Below are positions 28,550 through 36,705 of a stretch of DNA of 64,000 bases, in pieces. The stretch comes from Mariniplasma anaerobium (GTDB lineage: Bacteria; Bacillota_I; Bacilli_A; Acholeplasmatales; Acholeplasmataceae), in assembly GCF_016865445.1 (NCBI RefSeq), contig NZ_AP024412.1, positions 1,178,001 to 1,242,000 on the forward strand, given 5' to 3'. Below the pieces are notes generated by a model. The model was not told where the DNA came from, did no database searches, and saw nothing but the letters and a program-made list of their open reading frames with translations. Every line of letters begins with the position of its first letter. Position 1 is the first letter of the stretch. The translations under genes were made by a program, and so were the position numbers.

Positions 28550-29206
28550 CTATGTATTTTGTCGTTCTTTTAATATTTCTTCTAGTATTTCTTTTTTCTT
28601 TTGTTCTTTTAATGCTTCTAATTCTTTTTCATGTGCTTCTTTTAAAGCTAATTGTTTATCTTCTTGATATGTGTTAACTAAATGAATGATTTCAGAGATT
28701 AACATAATTGTTAAAACCACTGCTAAGCCGCCAAATATTAAACCTTTAGATGATGTCATTAATGATGCAACTGGCTTTAAGAATGTTATTTTTGATTGAT
28801 AGATACCTTCGAAATTTTCTTCAGTAACGTAGTCTTGATACTGTGGTTGATCTTGTGAAGCATTGTTATCACCTTTTGTAATGATACCTTCTGCATCAAA
28901 TCCAATAACCCTATGAATAACTAGTATGGGTGCACCTGAATTGTTTTTCCCTTGAAAGACAATCACGTCGTTTAATTCAACTTCATCTATACTAGCTTTT
29001 CTTATTAAAACCATATCATTGATATCTAATGAATCTTCTTGTGTCCCAACCATTGAATCTGTTGGTACAACAGCTAGAGCTTTTGAAAATATAAATACAG
29101 GTTCATTTCTTCTAAGTGCAATTGTTCCTGATATCATCAAGAATATTGATGATACGAATATTAAGATGGCAAGTGCCGTGAAAACCCCTGTAAGCGTCTT
29201 TTTCAT
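28550..29206 (-). CDS. sipW: ER-type signal peptidase I (SipW-like), second copy
   Basis: A 218-residue membrane peptidase. An N-terminal span (residues about 7-30) is followed by VPTDSM, whose Ser (about 51) is the catalytic residue, and VIHRVIG, whose His (about 98) replaces the Lys of ordinary bacterial signal peptidases, marking the archaeal/ER or SipW type. ITKGDNNASQD holds the conserved Asp. A second span is followed by a highly charged, helical cytoplasmic tail (about 175-218). AGGAG precedes ATG. It probably processes camelysin-like proteins 4 and 5 directly downstream. Confidence 0.88.
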   Translation of the reverse strand: MKKTLTGVFTALAILIFVSSIFLMISGTIALRRNEPVFIFSKALAVVPTDSMVGTQEDSLDINDMVLIRKASIDEVELNDVIVFQGKNNSGAPILVIHRVIGFDAEGIITKGDNNASQDQPQYQDYVTEENFEGIYQSKITFLKPVASLMTSSKGLIFGGLAVVLTIMLISEIIHLVNTYQEDKQLALKEAHEKELEALKEQKKKEILEEILKERQNT

Positions 29207-29405
29207 ATATGCTCCTAAAATAATTTTATCATATAAATATGATTAATTCTATAGATTTGACTTATAACTATATTGCTATTTGAGTATGAAGTTTCAAATC
29301 CATCTCAATCAAATATTTTTAGATTTAACATAGACTACAAAGGTGTCAAAATTATTCTGTTAAGCCATTGTTTTATTCTTTTGTTTCGAGTTACTATCTT
29401 ATAAA
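29207..29405 (-). promoter_or_regulatory. 199-nt gap before the second sipW; possible weak promoter
   Basis: No gene fits here. On the minus strand TTGACA (29344-29349) is followed 16 nt later by TAAATC, a mediocre promoter. I see no terminator hairpin and no aptamer. The gap could hold a separate promoter for the second half of the locus, or merely be read through. Confidence 0.3.
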
Positions 29406-31265
29406 TTATTTCAATTGATCAACTTTTTTTTCTAATTTCTTAATAGCTTGGTCAGTAATTTTAGCTTTTTCTTTTTTAAGTCTTGCTTCAGATTGTTTAA
29501 CTAGTTTATCTTGCTGTTTTTTCAATCTTATTTTTTCTTGACTTCTTTGTTTAGCTAATTTTTCATTAAGTCGTTTTTGGTTTTCTTTATGTTGTTCTTT
29601 AATCTTTCTTAACTCTTCTTCATAAACCAATTTTGCCTTTTTCTTTTCTTCTTGGATGATTAATTTTTCTTCTGCTTTTAATTGTTTTCTAGTCTCTCTA
29701 ATCAAAGTTGTTGTTTCTTTATGTTCTTCTGTCATAACTTTCTTAGTTTCAGATACGTAAGAAAGATAAGTTGATAATGCTTCTTGGTTTTTCTTCAAAT
29801 TTTCTCTTTCTAACTTGATTTTTTCTTGAATTGCTGCTTTTTTAGCATCATCTTGTATCTTACGTTTTGTTTCTTTAATAAATTGCTTGTCAAGATCATC
29901 GATTTCTTTCATGATTCGTTTTTCTAGTCGAATTGTATTATTATAATCAACTTCTTTAATTTCTCGAATGATTCTAGCGACTCTTGCTTTTTCTTTAAGC
30001 TTATTAATTTCAGCTTCTGTATCATCTTTAACAAGCACTTTAAAATATGATTCTTCGCTATATGCATCATCTAAATCAAAATATGATTTATAAATTGCAT
30101 TTGATATTTCTAGAGTTTCTCTTAAAGCTTTTCTTAATGCCACTTCAAAGTTTGAAGAGTCTTCAAGATGTTCATCTAGAGATTTTTTAAATTGTTTTTT
30201 ATACTGTTCAAGATAGTATTCATTAATATTAACATCTTCAATATCAACTGAAGGGTTAGATTCAATTAAGTCTTCTAACCTTCTTGTAACAATTTTAGGA
30301 TTTTTTTTACGATACTCTTTTATATCTAAGTATTGATAATGTTCTTCTAATGCTTTTTGATTACCATAAACTGTTGCGAAAGTCTGTAATGCTAATTGAT
30401 ATACATTTTTAGTATAATATCTATCAAAAGTTAAATTTTGTTCTTGAATATCAACATCAAAATCTAGAGTATGATAACGATCTAAAAACATCCATAACGT
30501 ATAACAATTTTTATAATCAATATTTTTCAATAAGATTGAAGTTTGCATAATAGGTGCTTTTACAGGTGTTGATCCTTTTAAACCTACAATAAACGGAGTC
30601 ATTTTAAGTCCATTTACAAGTTTTAAAAGATTCCTAATTCTTGATAATAGCTCTTGATTTGTCTGATTGATTTTTTCATCGATCAAATCTTCTTTAACGA
30701 TGAAATTAATATGCATATCAACTTCTGAGTCTTGAATCTTAAATTGTGATTTTAAATCAAAATGTTTTTTGTTAAATGAATCTACATTTTTCTTAACTAA
30801 ATCATGTCTTCTACTAACAAAATCAAATAAACGATCGATTAATGTCTTGACAAATCTATTTTCATAAATTGCATATTCGATTTCTGCTTGTGTAGTTAAA
30901 ATTCTTTTAGGTATGACATCGGTGCCTCTAATCTCTTTGATTAAATGTGTATGAGATGCAAGATGTCTAATTGAGTCACTATTTGTCTTTTTTGCTTTTT
31001 CAATTGCTACAATTTCTTGATCATAACGCAATCCTGATTTAGGATCTCTAATAATTTTGTTTAAACTAGGGAAAAATGATTCGATTGTTTTTATCCAATC
31101 TTCATGAAATGTTTTTATTTCTGTAATACTTTTTTGATAGAGTTCATTTTCTCCACCTAAAAAGGCTTGATAGAAGTCATCTGGAAAAGGAAGTTCCATT
31201 TCCAAATCATGATAGGCTGAATTTAATTCTTGATGAAATTTTCTTAAATCGCCTAATTTCTTCAT
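29406..31265 (-). CDS. Coiled-coil protein with possible McrC/DUF2357-like segment
   Basis: A 619-residue cytoplasmic-looking protein with no signal or span. Residues about 120-145 read PKRILTTQAEIEYAIYENRF followed by VK, recalling the block in McrC/DUF2357 proteins that partner McrB-type ATPases; this resemblance is by eye only. Residues about 430-619 are an extended coiled coil very rich in Lys, Glu and Gln. No PD-(D/E)XK nuclease motif is obvious. It follows the AAA ATPase gene by 12 nt (AGGAG before ATG), so they probably act as a pair. The function in this surface locus is unknown; scaffold or assembly factor is an inference. Confidence 0.7.
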   Translation of the reverse strand: MKKLGDLRKFHQELNSAYHDLEMELPFPDDFYQAFLGGENELYQKSITEIKTFHEDWIKTIESFFPSLNKIIRDPKSGLRYDQEIVAIEKAKKTNSDSIRHLASHTHLIKEIRGTDVIPKRILTTQAEIEYAIYENRFVKTLIDRLFDFVSRRHDLVKKNVDSFNKKHFDLKSQFKIQDSEVDMHINFIVKEDLIDEKINQTNQELLSRIRNLLKLVNGLKMTPFIVGLKGSTPVKAPIMQTSILLKNIDYKNCYTLWMFLDRYHTLDFDVDIQEQNLTFDRYYTKNVYQLALQTFATVYGNQKALEEHYQYLDIKEYRKKNPKIVTRRLEDLIESNPSVDIEDVNINEYYLEQYKKQFKKSLDEHLEDSSNFEVALRKALRETLEISNAIYKSYFDLDDAYSEESYFKVLVKDDTEAEINKLKEKARVARIIREIKEVDYNNTIRLEKRIMKEIDDLDKQFIKETKRKIQDDAKKAAIQEKIKLERENLKKNQEALSTYLSYVSETKKVMTEEHKETTTLIRETRKQLKAEEKLIIQEEKKKAKLVYEEELRKIKEQHKENQKRLNEKLAKQRSQEKIRLKKQQDKLVKQSEARLKKEKAKITDQAIKKLEKKVDQLK

Positions 31266-31277
31266 AAGATACTCCTA

Positions 31278-32819
31278 TTAGTATGATTTCAAAATCGATG
31301 TTAAATATGACTGACATTCTACAAATGAATTTTTACCGAACAAACGATCAAGTAATACTGATAGTTCACCAATTTCTACTTGTGAGAAAGGTAGATTTAA
31401 ACTTTCAAATTTTCTAAATATTTTTCTAGCTACAATATAATCTAGTGCTTCATATTCTGAGCCACCAGCTGCTACATATACAGGAACAAATGATCTAATT
31501 TGTTTCATGATACGATTACCAAACGTAACTTTTAAGTTTTCAGTTATATATTTATCTAATTTTTCTAAGTTTTGAATTGCTTTTAAACTTAATGGATGAT
31601 CTTTTACTGCTGTTCTAAATAATTCTTGTAGATAATCATTTGACATGATGACACCATCAGTTGGAGGTGCATCGATGAAATTTGATTTAGTGTTAATTTC
31701 TATTGGTGTTGCTCTGTCATAAACTTTATCTGTAATTGTAAATGTTGAATCATCTTTATTTGCTGTTCCAACAAACCAAACATTTTGTGGAAGTAGTATC
31801 TTACCTTTTTTAAAGTTTTTAGGATCTGCAGGTTGTGTACTTGGGACGATATCAATAAACCATTGATCTGTATCAGGCATTTCAAGTAAAGATAGCAATT
31901 CTGCAAAATAATATTCAACACGCGCTAAGTTCATTTCATCTAGAACAATGATACAAATATCATCACGATATGTTGTTTCATAAATTGCTTCTAGAAATTC
32001 TGTTTCGTTAAACTTCTTTGTAAATTCATTTAAGTATCCAATCATTTCAGCGCGATCACGCCAAGATGGTTGAACAGCAATAATTTTGGAATCATTACCA
32101 AAGAATTTACCCATTGCATAAGGTAGGGAAGTTTTCCCGGTACCAGATATACCTTCTAAAATCATTGTTTTAGAAGATGCAAATCCTGCAAAGAATGCAG
32201 AGATGATTTTTCTATCATAGAAAAGTCCTAATTGAGATGCAGAGAAGTTAATAAATCTAGTTACTAGTTCTCGAAGATTTATCATATCTTCTTCTTTCAT
32301 CCTAATAGATGTCATTCTACTTTCGTAGTCTTTGTCAATATCAATAAGTTTAGTGAATCTTGATGGACCTTTATGTCCTTCTTCTTGTTCTTCTATAAAC
32401 TCTTGATCAGCTTTTCGTTGCTCTTCTGGAGATAATCCTAAGTTAGAAACCTTCAAAGCAAGTATCTTATTTTTCTCATCAATTAATTCAACAGTTTTTT
32501 CATTTAAAAATGATATTTCTTCTAAAAGCTCATCTTTTTCAATTTCTCGCTTTATAAAGCGGAAATATCGACTTGACCATTGATATAATTTGAGTAAAAA
32601 GAATATAATAAAAGCTAAATTAATAATTAAAACAACAAAAGCCATCACCCAATCGAGTAATGTGTATTGTGAACTTGACAGTATGAACTTTTGAAAGTAT
32701 TCAACAACATTATGAAAAAATAAATCGGCAAAGATTCCAAAAAGATTCTTAAAAAATTCACCGATATTTGCAAAAAGTTCTCTAATGAAGTCGATATAGT
32801 AACGTGCAAATTCTACCAT
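31278..32819 (-). CDS. Membrane-anchored McrB-like AAA+ ATPase
   Basis: A 513-residue protein. One N-terminal span lies at about 54-78 (DWVMAFVVLIINLAFIIFFL), followed by a coiled coil. The AAA domain has Walker A LEGISGTGKTS (about 221-229), VQPSWRDRAEMIGYLNEF, Walker B IIVLDEMNLARVEYYFAELL (about 288-305) and NVWFVGTANKDDSTF with KVYDRATP, the layout of the McrB/AAA_5 group. The GTP-type MNTADR motif of McrB is replaced by ANKDDST. AAGGAGA precedes ATG. It lies between the first signal peptidase and the coiled-coil partner. An energy-driven assembly or export role is inferred; a defence role is the alternative. Confidence 0.82.
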   Translation of the reverse strand: MVEFARYYIDFIRELFANIGEFFKNLFGIFADLFFHNVVEYFQKFILSSSQYTLLDWVMAFVVLIINLAFIIFFLLKLYQWSSRYFRFIKREIEKDELLEEISFLNEKTVELIDEKNKILALKVSNLGLSPEEQRKADQEFIEEQEEGHKGPSRFTKLIDIDKDYESRMTSIRMKEEDMINLRELVTRFINFSASQLGLFYDRKIISAFFAGFASSKTMILEGISGTGKTSLPYAMGKFFGNDSKIIAVQPSWRDRAEMIGYLNEFTKKFNETEFLEAIYETTYRDDICIIVLDEMNLARVEYYFAELLSLLEMPDTDQWFIDIVPSTQPADPKNFKKGKILLPQNVWFVGTANKDDSTFTITDKVYDRATPIEINTKSNFIDAPPTDGVIMSNDYLQELFRTAVKDHPLSLKAIQNLEKLDKYITENLKVTFGNRIMKQIRSFVPVYVAAGGSEYEALDYIVARKIFRKFESLNLPFSQVEIGELSVLLDRLFGKNSFVECQSYLTSILKSY

Positions 32820-32844
32820 ATGCTCTCCTTGAATCTTTTAGCCG

Positions 32845-33567
32845 TTATTTAGATTTTTTGTCTGTGCCTTTATCGTTTTTTAACTCAGCTAATATTTCTT
32901 GACGTATTTTTTCTTTTTCTGATTCTAAAAGTGCTTTTTGATCTTCTTTTTCGTGTGCATATTTTTCTTCCATTTTTGCACGATTAAGCTGAAGAATATT
33001 TCTTCCTAATATGAATCCTTCAAAAGCTAAAATAAATATGACTGGTAAGATCACAAATAATGCGAATCCTGTAGGTGATTGAATATAATCTAAACCATTA
33101 CCTAATCCAGATATTTTAGAACTGTAAGTCGCTAATGCTTGATCAAATGCTATTGGTTGATCAGGTTGCGTGTTTGTATTTTGTCCGATATAATTGTAAT
33201 CAGCTTGAGTTATCAAGTATTCTTCTTCTAAATTTATTTCGACAATTCTATGGGTATTGAACTCTTTGATTGTCATATCAAAATAAGTTACAATATCTCC
33301 CACTTGTAATTCTTTAACTGATTCCTCATCAAGCATCTTCACGAAGATCATATCGCCTTTTTCAAACGAATCTTCTTGATCACCAAACATTGAGTTTGAT
33401 TGTACTGATAAGAATCCTGTACCAAAGATATTTGCAATATCGTTTTCTTTTTTAACTTTAATGTTAGCTAATGAAAATATAAGTAATAAAATAATAAGTA
33501 AATAAAACAGTGAATTTAGTGATATTGATAATACTTTTTTCGTCGTTGATTTTTGTTTCTCGTCCAT
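32845..33567 (-). CDS. sipW: ER-type signal peptidase I (SipW-like), first copy
   Basis: A 240-residue membrane peptidase of the SipW/ER type. A first span (about 18-35) is followed by VQSNSMFG with catalytic Ser (about 59), EKGDMIFVK, and FNTHRIVEI with the catalytic His (about 106). The usual TKGD motif appears as TQAD, keeping the Asp. A second span (about 168-190) is followed by a charged helical tail of about 50 residues. AAAGGAG lies 9 nt before ATG. SipW enzymes cut the special signals of TasA/camelysin proteins, and three such genes lie directly upstream. Confidence 0.9.
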   Translation of the reverse strand: MDEKQKSTTKKVLSISLNSLFYLLIILLLIFSLANIKVKKENDIANIFGTGFLSVQSNSMFGDQEDSFEKGDMIFVKMLDEESVKELQVGDIVTYFDMTIKEFNTHRIVEINLEEEYLITQADYNYIGQNTNTQPDQPIAFDQALATYSSKISGLGNGLDYIQSPTGFALFVILPVIFILAFEGFILGRNILQLNRAKMEEKYAHEKEDQKALLESEKEKIRQEILAELKNDKGTDKKSK

Positions 33568-33630
33568 ATTAAAATACTCCTTTATCTATGTAATACTTCA
33601 CTGTCTATTTTAACACAATCCATGAGGATT

Positions 33631-33663
33631 GGTAAGTGCATTTTGTAATTAAATGCACTTACC
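33631..33663 (-). promoter_or_regulatory. Perfect 13-bp intergenic hairpin without T run
   Basis: GGTAAGTGCATTT and AAATGCACTTACC are perfect arms around a 7-nt loop, between camelysin-like 3 and the first signal peptidase gene. No U tract follows in either direction of interest, so it is not a standard terminator. It could protect the 3' end of a processed camelysin message or partly attenuate transcription. Confidence 0.6.
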
Positions 33664-33713
33664 AGACTAGACTGTCTTAATATACTAAGTATTTCTTCTG
33701 TTCTTTATACTAA

Positions 33714-34676
33714 TTAAACAGTTACACCTGAAAATACGAATTGAACAGATATTGTTCTAGATAAAACTGAGTTGAATGTATTTGCATCCCAACCTTCTAA
33801 CCAAACTCTAATCATTACTTGACCAAAGAAGTCAGCTTGATAATCAATTGGATCTCCTGATACATCTACCATTTCAATAACTAGATCGTCAGATATTACA
33901 GTTTGTGTTGCTAAAGTTACAACAGCATCAGCACCAAAAGGAAGTGTATTATTTTTTTCATAGTAATAATTCATTGATCCGCCAGTACCTAAATAGTCAT
34001 CAGCATTTCCTAAAATACCATCTATGTTTGATAATGGTCCTCTAAGGTCTCCACCAACACCTAATACATGATTAGCTGCAGTTGCTGGTTTTTCATATGC
34101 TACTGTATGTCCACCATAAGCTGCTTCAGAAATCATTGCAATTCTCATTGCATTTGATGCATCAACATTAACTGTCCCAGGAGTAGTTCTAGGTACATCA
34201 CCAAAATCTGTGAAAGCTACATCTATAGTCCAAGGATCTGCATCTGATGTTATACCAACTGATGTCCAGTCAATTTGATTTGCAGTATCTGATCTAAAGT
34301 TTAATGGGATTTCTAAATAACCATTAGTCGTTGCAGTCATTGATAATGCACCTAAAGTCATAAAGTTAACACCATCTGTAGTTGTTACGTGATTAAAAAC
34401 GATTCTACCTGCATTATATTCTGATTCAATGTAAGTTTGAATTGCTTCTGTTGTTAATGTTGTAACCCAGTTTAGTGAATTTGGATTATTTAATCCATCA
34501 TCATGTGCTCCTAATGCAACTTCAATCCCTGAATCAGCTACGATATCAGCTTCAAATGGTTGAATAGCTGACGTATTAGTCAGTGTGAACCACGCAAATG
34601 TTGTAGTTCCCAGTGCTACCACTGTTAATACAACCGTAATAATCGATAATAATAATTTTCTTGTAATCTTTGTCAT
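33714..34676 (-). CDS. Camelysin/TasA-like secreted protein 3
   Basis: A 320-residue secreted protein with a SipW-type N-terminus: basic MTKITRKL, a hydrophobic core, then GTTTFAWFTLTNTS, the camelysin/TasA pattern. The mature part is acidic and beta-rich and ends with IRVWLEGWDANTFNSV and a final ISVQFVFSG strand, a motif shared with camelysin-like 1 and 2. AAGGAG lies 9 nt before ATG. The strong hairpin follows it. In Bacillus such proteins form fibres or act as surface proteases; a fibre subunit is the favoured reading here. Confidence 0.75.
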   Translation of the reverse strand: MTKITRKLLLSIITVVLTVVALGTTTFAWFTLTNTSAIQPFEADIVADSGIEVALGAHDDGLNNPNSLNWVTTLTTEAIQTYIESEYNAGRIVFNHVTTTDGVNFMTLGALSMTATTNGYLEIPLNFRSDTANQIDWTSVGITSDADPWTIDVAFTDFGDVPRTTPGTVNVDASNAMRIAMISEAAYGGHTVAYEKPATAANHVLGVGGDLRGPLSNIDGILGNADDYLGTGGSMNYYYEKNNTLPFGADAVVTLATQTVISDDLVIEMVDVSGDPIDYQADFFGQVMIRVWLEGWDANTFNSVLSRTISVQFVFSGVTV

Positions 34677-34736
34677 TTTTCTAGTCTCCTTAAATTTTTT
34701 CTTTCTATTTTTTTATTTTAATTAACTTTCGTTAAG

Positions 34737-35708
34737 TCAATCCGTAATTTCTGGTGGAATCAATGCTTTAAACTGTAATTGAATCTTGACTCGATCGTTT
34801 TCGATCGCATCAAATGCATCTGCATCCCAACCCTCTAACCAAATATTAATTCGTACCTTACCACTGTAAATTGTTTTACCTTTTTCATTTACTCTACCAG
34901 TATCTTGTAAAACAGTTACTAGTGAATCATCATCTAATGATTGATAAGGATTTGTTGGATCAATTTCTGTAAGTCTGTAACTTACTTCTTGCATAGTTTC
35001 TGGTAATGTTATAAAGTATCTAGTTCTTTCTATAAAATAACTATAAGCTCCATAAGGTTTACCGTAACCTCTTTGTTCATCTCCACTTGGATCAAAAACA
35101 AATTTTTGTAAATCTTGAACGTTTCTTAAATCTAATTCATTTGTTTCATCTGTTAATTCAATGATTGCAATTCTTATACTATCACTTGCATAATATCTAT
35201 CTTCATCACCCTTTTGAATTAAATCAGTATCATCAGGGCCATACCAGAAATCATATTTTGCTGTCCACATGACACCATTTGATACAACATATGTTCCGGT
35301 TGCTGAAGTATCGTAAGATACGCTATTTGATACATTATTTACTAAATAAACATAATGTTCTACAACACTTGTTTGAAAATATAAGTCAAAACTTAAATAA
35401 TGTTCGTTTGCAACTGCTGGAGCTACATCTCTTAGTCCACCAGTTTGGAAAGTTACACCATCTGTTGAAGTTACATCTACTAATGAAATATCATCAAATA
35501 GTTCGTATAAGCTTTCAGCAGGTAATTGTGAACTAAAATTAATTCCGTCAAGGGAGATTTGTAATTCGTCTCCTCCTGATGCTGCTAATGATAAGCCTTC
35601 AATATTATTAATAGTTGATAAGCTAATCCAAGCAAACGTTACTGTTCCAAATGTTACAAATAATAAAATCAATGTGATCAGTGATATATATAATTTTTTA
35701 ATCATCAT
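34737..35708 (-). CDS. Camelysin/TasA-like secreted protein 2
   Basis: A 323-residue paralogue of the next gene. The N-terminus IKKLYISLITLILLFVTFG is followed by TVTFAWISLSTINN, a SipW-type signal. The C-terminal part has INIWLEGWDADAFDAIEN and a closing KIQLQFKA strand. AAGGTG precedes the two adjacent ATGs. It lies 11 nt after camelysin-like 1 and about 60 nt before camelysin-like 3, the three forming one transcript under the triple riboswitch. Confidence 0.75.
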   Translation of the reverse strand: MMIKKLYISLITLILLFVTFGTVTFAWISLSTINNIEGLSLAASGGDELQISLDGINFSSQLPAESLYELFDDISLVDVTSTDGVTFQTGGLRDVAPAVANEHYLSFDLYFQTSVVEHYVYLVNNVSNSVSYDTSATGTYVVSNGVMWTAKYDFWYGPDDTDLIQKGDEDRYYASDSIRIAIIELTDETNELDLRNVQDLQKFVFDPSGDEQRGYGKPYGAYSYFIERTRYFITLPETMQEVSYRLTEIDPTNPYQSLDDDSLVTVLQDTGRVNEKGKTIYSGKVRINIWLEGWDADAFDAIENDRVKIQLQFKALIPPEITD

Positions 35709-35719
35709 ATATCATCACC

Positions 35720-36433
35720 TTAATTCAGGCCATCTATTGAAAAGTTCATTTGAAGTTTAATTCTTCCGCCTAAGATGTCATCGTCTGTGTCTGGGTCATA
35801 TCCTTCTAACCACATGATTATACTGAACTTTTTAACTTGACCAGGTTCAAACTTAGTAAAATTTTCTCTTGCGATAATCGTATCATTTACAAAGAATTTA
35901 GGTGTTGGCATAATTTCTGGATAATAAGGAAGTTGCCCATCTGCATTTACTTTGTCAATTTTTTGATACATTGTTTCATCGCCATCTTCTATAACTAAAA
36001 TGCGAATTGCTTCATCTAAATTTCTATTTATTTCTGTCATTCTTATATGGTATGTAATATCTACTGTTTCAAAACCATCGTTTTTAACATAGAATGTATA
36101 AGCCACATAATCATAATCTGGATCTACATAATTCCCATCAGTTTGATCGACTTCATCAAGTTTCAACCAACTGTATGTCATATCTCTTGCATCTTCTATT
36201 GGATCTGTTAGAAGTCTAGGTGATGGATTTGTGAAGTCATAATCACTTGAAAGGATGATTCCTCTATTGTATGCATCATAATCCATTGACATCACGAAGT
36301 TACCAGCATTTTGTCCATAAAATGTAATTATTGCGAATGTTATACTTAATAACCCTGTAATAATAACCCCGAAGGTAAATATTCTACTTCTGAGTTTCTT
36401 TTTCTTTACTTCTAAAACTTTTGAAAGTCTCAT
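35720..36433 (-). CDS. Camelysin/TasA-like secreted protein 1
   Basis: About 237 residues and the first gene behind three c-di-GMP riboswitches. The N-terminus is very basic (KVLEVKKKKLRSR) with a hydrophobic core and then ITFAIITFYGQNAGNF, a variant of the SipW-type signal. It ends with IIMWLEGYDPDTDDDI and a KLQMNFS strand, related to camelysin-like 2 and 3. The frame is open to 36475, but that part overlaps the terminator of riboswitch C; GAAGGTGG lies ahead of ATG 36433, which I chose. It may be a minor or initiating subunit, given the divergent signal. Confidence 0.7.
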   Translation of the reverse strand: MRLSKVLEVKKKKLRSRIFTFGVIITGLLSITFAIITFYGQNAGNFVMSMDYDAYNRGIILSSDYDFTNPSPRLLTDPIEDARDMTYSWLKLDEVDQTDGNYVDPDYDYVAYTFYVKNDGFETVDITYHIRMTEINRNLDEAIRILVIEDGDETMYQKIDKVNADGQLPYYPEIMPTPKFFVNDTIIARENFTKFEPGQVKKFSIIMWLEGYDPDTDDDILGGRIKLQMNFSIDGLN

Positions 36434-36457
36434 AGAACCACCTTCTTTCTTATAAAT

Positions 36458-36547
36458 AAAAACCAGCATCATCACTTAGAATGACAACTGGCTACCATTT
36501 ATAGGCCCTATAGCTTTGCGTCCTTAGGTTTCCCTAAGTTTGCCCTT
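36458..36547 (-). ncRNA. Cyclic di-GMP-I riboswitch C (third of three in tandem)
   Basis: On the minus strand: GGGCAAACTTAGG, a GAAA tetraloop, CCTAAG, GACGCAAAGC, TATAGGGCCT, TGGTAGCCAGTTGTC. All conserved c-di-GMP-I core elements are present, including the canonical GACGCAAAGC. AGCCAGTTG is followed by a hairpin whose far arm is GATGCTGGTT with a T run, at 36461-36494. It is the aptamer nearest to the first camelysin-like gene. Confidence 0.9.
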
Positions 36548-36580
36548 ATACATTATATATATCTTAAGTTTTTTTAAAAC

Positions 36581-36672
36581 AAAAAGCCAGCATCATTATT
36601 TCTAATGACAACTGGCTACCATTTGACAGGCCCTTTAGTTTTGCGCCGCTAGGTTTCCCTAGGTTTGCCTTT
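36581..36672 (-). ncRNA. Cyclic di-GMP-I riboswitch B (second of three in tandem)
   Basis: On the minus strand: GGCAAACCTAGG, GAAA, CCTAG, CGGCGCAAAAC, TAAAGGGCCTG, TGGTAGCCAGTTGTC. AGCCAG pairs with CTGGCT in a terminator stem (36585-36617) followed by five T. The core reads GGCGCAAAAC instead of GACGCAAAGC. It is almost identical to riboswitch A, so one is a recent copy of the other. Confidence 0.88.
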
Positions 36673-36705
36673 TACATTCTTAATTTTGCTTTAAAAACAG
36701 GAAAT

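Noticed and set aside
31278-32819. Calling the AAA gene part of a type IV restriction system.
   Set aside because: The partner shows no nuclease motif, the ATPase is membrane-anchored, and all neighbours are secretion or surface genes; I keep defence only as an alternative.
33631-33663. The strong hairpin as an ordinary terminator or a transposon end.
   Set aside because: It has no T run, no target duplication and no transposase nearby.
36434-36475. N-terminal extension of camelysin-like 1 to 36475.
   Set aside because: It overlaps the terminator of riboswitch C; GAAGGTGG supports ATG 36433.
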